Positions 59,227 through 64,000 of a stretch of 64,000 nt of DNA are shown in pieces. The notes beneath the pieces were generated by a model, which was not told the DNA's origin, ran no database searches, and was given only the letters and a program-made list of their open reading frames with translations. The DNA is from CAVWDU01 sp963840725. Lineage in GTDB: Bacteria > Pseudomonadota > Gammaproteobacteria > Pseudomonadales > Halieaceae. Every line of letters begins with the position of its first letter. The stretch's first letter is position 1. The position numbers and the translations under genes are program-made. The stretch is from contig CAWIZY010000025.1 in NCBI GenBank assembly GCA_963840725.1, positions 140,586 through 204,585 on the forward strand. Reading direction: 5' to 3'.

Positions 59227-60663
59227 TCAGGCCTCCGCCTGCATCGCCACCAGGCCCACCGCTTCCTGCTCCAGCATCTCCTGGATATGTTTGGCCCGAG
59301 TGTGGACCAGTTGATGCAGTAACAAGGTGGGAATGGCAACGGTCAGGCCCAGCACCGTGGTGACAAGCGCCTGGGAGATACCACCCGCCATCAATTTCGG
59401 GTCGCCAGCACCAAACAAGGTGATCGCCTGGAACGTGATGATCATGCCGGTGACTGTGCCCAGCAGTCCCATCAGGGGAGCGACGGCAGCGGCAATTTTC
59501 AAAAACCCCAGACCCCGATTGATCTTTGGCAGCTCCCGCAATACCGCCTCGCCCAGCCGCAGCTCGAGTGTTTCGGTATTCCAGTCTTCTTCCGATTGGT
59601 AGATCTTCAGCACGTGGCCCAGGGGGTTGTCTCCGGGCTGGTCCATAGCGTGCAGCTGTTTCTCCACCTTCCGATTGGTAATGGTGAGCGTGATCAGCAG
59701 GTAAACAGCGAGTACAACAGAGAGCACACCCAGCCCGATAATCAGGTAGCCGATAACACCCCCCTGGGCAACCCGCGCCTTGAGGTCGGGGGCCTGGACC
59801 AGCAGCGACAGCAGTTGGCCCCGGGTGGGGTCAATGCTGAAGGGCACCATTTCTGAGCTGGATGCAATGCTGGCTGCCCCCTGTGTATAGCGTCGGGGCG
59901 GCTGTCGGCCGTACTCCACCACACGGCCGGTCTCAGGAATATACTGGTAGTAATTGCCATCCGATACCAGGTTAAAACTGCCCACCCGGATCACTTCCTG
60001 TTCCCTCTCTTCGCCCTGGCGGGTTAGCACCGGCATGGTCACTCTGGCCACTTTGCCTGACTGGGTCATTTCCCATTGCAGCTCGTACCACAACCGCTCG
60101 ATTTCCTCGATGGTGGGCAGATCCGAGGTCTGGCCCATACGAGCCGCAAACTCAACCAGATAGTCAGAGCGCTCAGGATTGTGAATCTGGGTGAGGGAGG
60201 AGGCGAATTTGCCCTGGGCGTCACCGGCCACCTGTTGCAGCACACCGAATAACTCTTTGAGCGAGCCCAGCCGTTCAGCGAGTCGCCCCTGCAGCTCGTC
60301 AATCAGGAGATCGTTTTCTTCAAACGTGGCTTCCCGTTCCTGACTGATGCCTTCCTGGCGCTGCTCCTCGGCGCGCAGCTCATCGAGTCTCCGGCGCTGC
60401 TGGGACTCCTCGCGTTTGAACTCGGCCAGTCGCTGGCGGTTTTCCTTGTTGTCGCTAGCCCGGCCTTTTTTGACCTCCTGCAGCAACTCATCAATATCCA
60501 GCTCCGGTTCGTCCGCAGCCAGGGCAGATCTCACCGGAAAGACGCAGAGTGCGCAAAACAGCGCCACCGCAATTAACTCGCAGCTATAGCGGAATCCCCT
60601 GTACAGACATGAATAAAGGCGGGAGTTGGGACGCACGGAGGCTTCGTTGCGACGATTGATCAT
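59227..60663 (-). CDS. TtpC-like large MotA/TolQ/ExbB protein
   Basis: 478-aa ExbB homologue with a signal peptide (LIAVALFCALCVFPVRSALA) and a long charged coiled coil (RLAEFKREESQQRRRLDELR and beyond) in the periplasm. The C-terminal half has the TolQ channel (YLIIGLGVLSVVLAVYLLITL, AAAVAPLMGLLGTVTGMIITF and VTTVLGLTVAIPTLLLHQL). This matches TtpC of the Vibrio TonB2 system, which is needed for transport of some siderophores. The start overlaps the DUF3450 stop by 4 nt. Confidence 0.92.
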   Translation of the reverse strand: MINRRNEASVRPNSRLYSCLYRGFRYSCELIAVALFCALCVFPVRSALAADEPELDIDELLQEVKKGRASDNKENRQRLAEFKREESQQRRRLDELRAEEQRQEGISQEREATFEENDLLIDELQGRLAERLGSLKELFGVLQQVAGDAQGKFASSLTQIHNPERSDYLVEFAARMGQTSDLPTIEEIERLWYELQWEMTQSGKVARVTMPVLTRQGEEREQEVIRVGSFNLVSDGNYYQYIPETGRVVEYGRQPPRRYTQGAASIASSSEMVPFSIDPTRGQLLSLLVQAPDLKARVAQGGVIGYLIIGLGVLSVVLAVYLLITLTITNRKVEKQLHAMDQPGDNPLGHVLKIYQSEEDWNTETLELRLGEAVLRELPKINRGLGFLKIAAAVAPLMGLLGTVTGMIITFQAITLFGAGDPKLMAGGISQALVTTVLGLTVAIPTLLLHQLVHTRAKHIQEMLEQEAVGLVAMQAEA

Positions 60664-61433
60664 TGCATATCCTCCGGTGGCGCTACCGGCACGGTAAAGA
60701 GTTCTGGCGCCATTTCGGTGCGCGCAATGCGTAAGCCTTTATCGACGCTGCGCTGGTACTGACTCTCAGTCATCTCGACCCAGTCCCGGCTGCCGTTGTC
60801 CCAGTGGCCGAACCGATCGTTGCCAACACTGCGATACAGCAGGGCGATGCGACCGACCCGGAGGTAATCGACATCGAAGCTTTTGTCTGCGAGATTGAGT
60901 TTGCCCTTGTAGGCTTCCAGTGTGCGGCCAAAGTCGTTCTCGATCTGAAAGGCCTCGAACACCCGACGGGTCTTCTCGGCAATGGTGAGATCTGGCCGTT
61001 CCATCAGCACGCGCAACTTGTTCACCCGATCGACGCGCTCCTGCTTCAGGAACGGTACGTCCAGGGAGATAAATTCTTCCAGGCTATCGAGCATCCGCAT
61101 CAGCAGGGGAATCATCTGTCGCTCGATCACCGTGGCGTTAGCAATCGATGCGCGCAGCGTTTCGATATCCGCATCCTGTCCTGCCAGCTGCTTGGCCAGC
61201 AGTCCGTTATAGACCTTCAAGCCGTCGACGATTTTTAGCCGGGTTTGAAAGTCAGCAACCAGATCGGCGGTATCCTGGAAGACGTCATCGACCCGGCGCT
61301 GTGCCTTTTGATTATCGACGATGCGCCGTGATTCTTCATCGATCACCGGCGCAGTCGGGTCCTGCCCAAAGGCGTGTGAAGTGCTCAATGCGCAAAAGAT
61401 GCACAGAGCGGTCAGGGGGTGAGTCCGTCTCAA
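60660..61433 (-). CDS. DUF3450 exported protein
   Basis: 257 aa with a signal peptide (RTHPLTALCIFCALSTSHAFGQ), then coiled coil (RIVDNQKAQRRVDDVFQDTADL) and helical domain ending RIALLYRSVGNDRFGHWDNGSRDWVEM. It is the first gene of the Ton operon, fixed in this order in many gammaproteobacteria. I chose the TTG at 61433, which has GGAGGT 6 nt upstream; the ORF extends to 61463 without a site. It is periplasmic, with unknown role in the TtpC complex. Confidence 0.88.
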   Translation of the reverse strand: MRRTHPLTALCIFCALSTSHAFGQDPTAPVIDEESRRIVDNQKAQRRVDDVFQDTADLVADFQTRLKIVDGLKVYNGLLAKQLAGQDADIETLRASIANATVIERQMIPLLMRMLDSLEEFISLDVPFLKQERVDRVNKLRVLMERPDLTIAEKTRRVFEAFQIENDFGRTLEAYKGKLNLADKSFDVDYLRVGRIALLYRSVGNDRFGHWDNGSRDWVEMTESQYQRSVDKGLRIARTEMAPELFTVPVAPPEDMQ

Positions 61434-61515
61434 AGCCAGACCTCCAAGTTTGTGAGTGCCCAAAGCAGGTTGGTAGCTGGAGTATCAACATTAGTACGGC
61501 TTTGGAGAAAAAATC

Positions 61516-61529
61516 TTGATATGGGTCAA
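61516..61529. promoter_or_regulatory. FNR/Anr-like binding site
   Basis: TTGAT-ATGG-GTCAA matches the FNR-family consensus TTGAT-N4-ATCAA at nine of ten defined positions. It lies between the divergent Ton operon (82 bp before its start) and the 61629 gene (100 bp before its start), so it could regulate either. Confidence 0.5.
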
Positions 61530-61628
61530 ATACAATCAATTCTCGATTCGCCTCCGAGACCGCTGCACCGACCCTGCCGGCTGCGCCCGGGATGGGTTAC
61601 ACTGCGCCAAATGCTCGGGGGTACGACT

Positions 61629-61796
61629 ATGTCCAGTAGCGCAAGACTGGCTGGGTTGGTGGTTGCAATTGCCATGTTCTGCTTCAGTGCGTGGATGTTT
61701 TCCCGCAGCGGCGATTGGGTGGCAGCGGTGTTTGCCGCCGGCAGCGTCGGCTACGGGTTCTTTTTTCTGGATGCAAACCGCAAGGGACATGATTGA
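61629..61796 (+). CDS. Small two-helix membrane protein
   Basis: 55 aa, MSSSARLAGLVVAIAMFCFSAWMFSR then DWVAAVFAAGSVGYGFFFLD: two membrane helices and short polar ends. The ATG at 61629 is supported by a GGGGGT element 9-10 nt upstream. It overlaps the next gene by one base (TGATG), so the two are coupled. No family is recognised. Confidence 0.6.
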   Translation: MSSSARLAGLVVAIAMFCFSAWMFSRSGDWVAAVFAAGSVGYGFFFLDANRKGHD

Positions 61797-62299
61797 TGAA
61801 GGCATTTTTCACGGCGCTGATCACCTTGGTGCTGCTGGCTGGCTGTTCCACCTTAACCCAGGATTTCGACCCTCCCAAGGTCACCCTGGACAGTTTTCGT
61901 GGGCTTCCTGGTCAAGAGGGCATGCCGCGTTTCGAAATTAAGCTCCGGGTTGCCAACCCTAATGTTGAGGCCCTCGATATTGCTGGCATCAGTTATACGG
62001 TGGAGGTGCAGGGCAGTGAACTGCTCAGCGGAGTCAGCAATGATGTCCCGCGCATCGAAGGTTATACCGAAGAAATCGTTACCTTGGAATCGTCTTTGAG
62101 CCTGTTTCATCTGCTCAAACTGTTGGCCAGCCTCGGTCTGCAGCCCCAGGACGAAATCGCTTACAAACTCGGCGCGAAAATCGATTTTGCTGGCTTTATT
62201 CCAACCCAGAGAGTCGAGGAGAAAGGCGTGTTTGACCTGAACAAGGTATTGGAGTCGGCGCCTGGTAACCGGGCGTTACCGTTAACGCCTGGCGTCTAG
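61796..62299 (+). CDS. LEA type 2 family lipoprotein
   Basis: 167 aa with a lipoprotein signal (FFTALITLVLLAGC). A single LEA-14 (WHy) beta domain follows: PKVTLDSFRGLPGQEG, RFEIKLRVANPNVEALDIAGISYTVEVQG (split), and a last strand near AYKLGAKIDFAGFIPTQR. It is a periplasmic or outer-membrane lipoprotein. LEA-2 domains are linked to desiccation and membrane stress in plants; the bacterial role is unknown. Confidence 0.85.
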   Translation: MKAFFTALITLVLLAGCSTLTQDFDPPKVTLDSFRGLPGQEGMPRFEIKLRVANPNVEALDIAGISYTVEVQGSELLSGVSNDVPRIEGYTEEIVTLESSLSLFHLLKLLASLGLQPQDEIAYKLGAKIDFAGFIPTQRVEEKGVFDLNKVLESAPGNRALPLTPGV

Positions 62300-62324
62300 C
62301 TTCTGGCGCCCAGTCCCTGGTCCC

Positions 62325-63677
62325 TTAACCCCACAGCGACTGGGCGAAGATCCCGAATATAACCAGAGGGCACACCACCCGCACATACCAGGGCCAGATC
62401 TTCCAGAACAGGCTGCTCTCTACACCCGGATTGCCCTTGCGGACCTCCTGCAGCAAACTGTCGCGATGCCAGACCCAGCCCGCGTAAATGCAGAACATAA
62501 AGCCCAGCAGCGGCTGGCTATAGCGGGTCGTGAACGCCACCACCAGCCCGAACAGCACGTCAAAATTAAACAGGATGACGCTACTCATCATGGCAATCAC
62601 CAGGCCTATGCACCACACCGCTTTTTTACGGCTGACACCATGCTCTTCGATGGTATAGGCGACCGGGACTTCAAGCATGGAAATGGAGGAGGTGAGGGCG
62701 GCGACACTCATCAGAAAGAAAAACGTCGCGGCGACGATGGTGCCGGCCAGGCCCATGGTGGCAAACAGTTCTGGCAAAACACTGAAGATCAGGGTGTCCT
62801 CGGAAAGCAATGCGCCGGTTTCTGAAAAAATCTCGACCCCGTTGTTGGCGGCGACATACATGGCGGGCAACACCAGGAATCCAGCCGATACCGCAATAAA
62901 GATATCGACCCCGGTGACCAGCCCGCCCACCACGGGCAGGTTTTCTTCGTCACTGATGTACGAGCCGTAGACCAGCATGGTTCCGACCCCCAGGGACAGG
63001 GAGAAAAACGCGGAGCCCAGAGCGGCGATAATCAGCTTGGGTGACAGCGCGGCGCTGAAATCCGGCAACAGATACACTTTCAGGCCCTCCATGGCACCGT
63101 CCAGCGTCATCACATAGATGACCAGCAGCAGTAGAGTGATGAGCAAAGAAGGCATCAACCGGGCCGACCAGCGCTCTATACCCTCTTTCACTCCCTCCGA
63201 TATAATACCAATGGTAAGCACCATAAAAATCAACATAAACAGCTGATTACGAGACATACTGAATGTAGTTAGCCAGGTTGATATGCGGCCCAGGCCGATC
63301 AGGTCTGCCACCGCGCCCAGGCAATGAGCAATCATCCAGCCCGCGACAATGGCATAAAAGCTGAGGATCAGGCTCGCCACGACAAAGCCGATGATGCCTG
63401 TGCCGGCGCCGATACGTCGGGTTACAGTTCCATTGGAGATAAGCTTGAGCGCAGTGACGGCATTGGCGTGGGCATGCCGGCCGATGATCAGCTCGGCCAT
63501 CAACGCCGGGTAGGCGAGGGTGAAGGCCAGTACCAGATAGACCATAAGAAAGGCGGCACCGCCGTTACTCGCAGCCTGGGTAGGAAAGCCCCAAATGTTG
63601 CCCAGCCCGACCGCGCTGCCTGCCGCCGCCATAACAAACCCGAATCGGGAGCTGAATTCCCCGCGCGCCGCCGCCAT
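62325..63677 (-). CDS. Sodium-dependent transporter (NSS/LeuT family)
   Basis: 450-aa symporter of the neurotransmitter:sodium family with about eleven to twelve helices. FVMAAAGSAVGLGNIWGFP is the Na+ and substrate site of TM1, with LYFSLSLGVGTMLVYGSYI-like TM6 (read as FFSLSLGVGTMLVYGSYI). It imports an amino acid or similar with Na+, in agreement with the Na+-NQR economy of the cell. I chose the ATG at 63677 (MAAARGEFSSRFGF). Substrate unknown. Confidence 0.9.
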   Translation of the reverse strand: MAAARGEFSSRFGFVMAAAGSAVGLGNIWGFPTQAASNGGAAFLMVYLVLAFTLAYPALMAELIIGRHAHANAVTALKLISNGTVTRRIGAGTGIIGFVVASLILSFYAIVAGWMIAHCLGAVADLIGLGRISTWLTTFSMSRNQLFMLIFMVLTIGIISEGVKEGIERWSARLMPSLLITLLLLVIYVMTLDGAMEGLKVYLLPDFSAALSPKLIIAALGSAFFSLSLGVGTMLVYGSYISDEENLPVVGGLVTGVDIFIAVSAGFLVLPAMYVAANNGVEIFSETGALLSEDTLIFSVLPELFATMGLAGTIVAATFFFLMSVAALTSSISMLEVPVAYTIEEHGVSRKKAVWCIGLVIAMMSSVILFNFDVLFGLVVAFTTRYSQPLLGFMFCIYAGWVWHRDSLLQEVRKGNPGVESSLFWKIWPWYVRVVCPLVIFGIFAQSLWG

Positions 63678-63915
63678 ACGCTTTCCTGGTATCCGTTTTT
63701 TTATTTGCGCCAAAGTGTAGCACGAACAGCCTGCCAGGCTGGCCTGTTTGTGGGGTTTGTCCGCAGGGCCGGTGGCTTTTCCAAGCACTGTTGAGCCGCT
63801 TCCATACTGCAGGCCCTTTTGCCGCGGGAGCTGTCTTATGGTGCTTCTCGCAGCCAGGATTTATGGTAGTATGCGGCCCCGCGGGAACGTCACCCGCGCC
63901 TTCTGTCAGACCCCT

Positions 63916-64000
63916 GCCCGGGTGGTGGAATTGGTAGACACAGGAGACTTAAAATCTCCCGCCTATTGCAGGCGTGCCGGTTCGATTCCGGCCTCGGGCA
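63916..64000 (+). tRNA. tRNA-Leu (anticodon UAA)
   Basis: 85 nt to the window end. Acceptor GCCCGGG pairs with CTCGGGC, and the anticodon arm is GGAGA-CTTAAAA-TCTCC with TAA in the loop. A long variable arm marks Leu. The T-arm is CCGGTTCGATTCCGG. The discriminator A is the last base; a CCA would lie beyond. Confidence 0.95.

Overview
This is a chromosomal segment of a GC-rich gammaproteobacterium, probably marine and from the Cellvibrionales/Halieaceae (OM60/NOR5) neighbourhood. That placement is inferred from a complete Na+-translocating NADH:quinone reductase operon, LPS genes (lpxK, kdsB, msbA), a TtpC-type TonB cluster and protein similarity. From about 7 to 41 kb the gene order (topA, DUF6586, lexA, thioinosine phosphorylase, csiV-mfd, long GAPDH, nqrA-F, apbE, nqrM, lolCDE, comEC, exbBD, lpxK, kdsB, phosphatase, murB) recalls the block I remember from Pseudomonas aeruginosa around PA3011-PA2977. 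It is therefore old vertical backbone.

Layout. 1-6.9 kb: a truncated vWA membrane protein, a MoxR ATPase with its CoxE-like vWA partner, DUF3024, a small secreted protein, a TrmH-type RNA methyltransferase, a thioredoxin-fold protein and a universal stress protein. 7-13.7 kb: topA (five apparent frameshifts), DUF6586, lexA with two SOS boxes, DUF6763, thioinosine phosphorylase and csiV. 13.7-26.3 kb: mfd, GAPDH and the nqr operon with its flavin transferase and maturation factor. 26.3-43.4 kb: lipoprotein export, comEC (one frameshift), ExbBD, LPS synthesis and export, a lipoprotein amidohydrolase, a phosphatase, murB, uvrC, pgsA, and tRNA-Gly and tRNA-Cys.

43.4-50.6 kb is accessory-looking. 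Just after tRNA-Cys lie a P-type ATPase and a CaCA-type cation exchanger, an AT-rich stretch, a cytochrome c, about 1.3 kb of decayed sequence with a 12-bp inverted pair, and a VOC protein. After a class I aldolase comes the most unusual locus (51.7-55.1 kb): a membrane-anchored TIR protein, two tiny unknown genes and, facing them, an orphan contractile-tail sheath protein with no tube, baseplate or ATPase nearby. 55.3-64 kb: an MBL-fold hydrolase, a DUF3450-TtpC-ExbB-ExbD-TonB-TPR energy-transduction operon, a two-gene unit with a LEA-type lipoprotein, a sodium:neurotransmitter-symporter-type transporter, and tRNA-Leu(UAA) at the edge.

The TIR/sheath locus is the best candidate for an undescribed system. 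The frameshifts in topA and comEC are more likely local sequence errors than decay, because every conserved motif survives between them.
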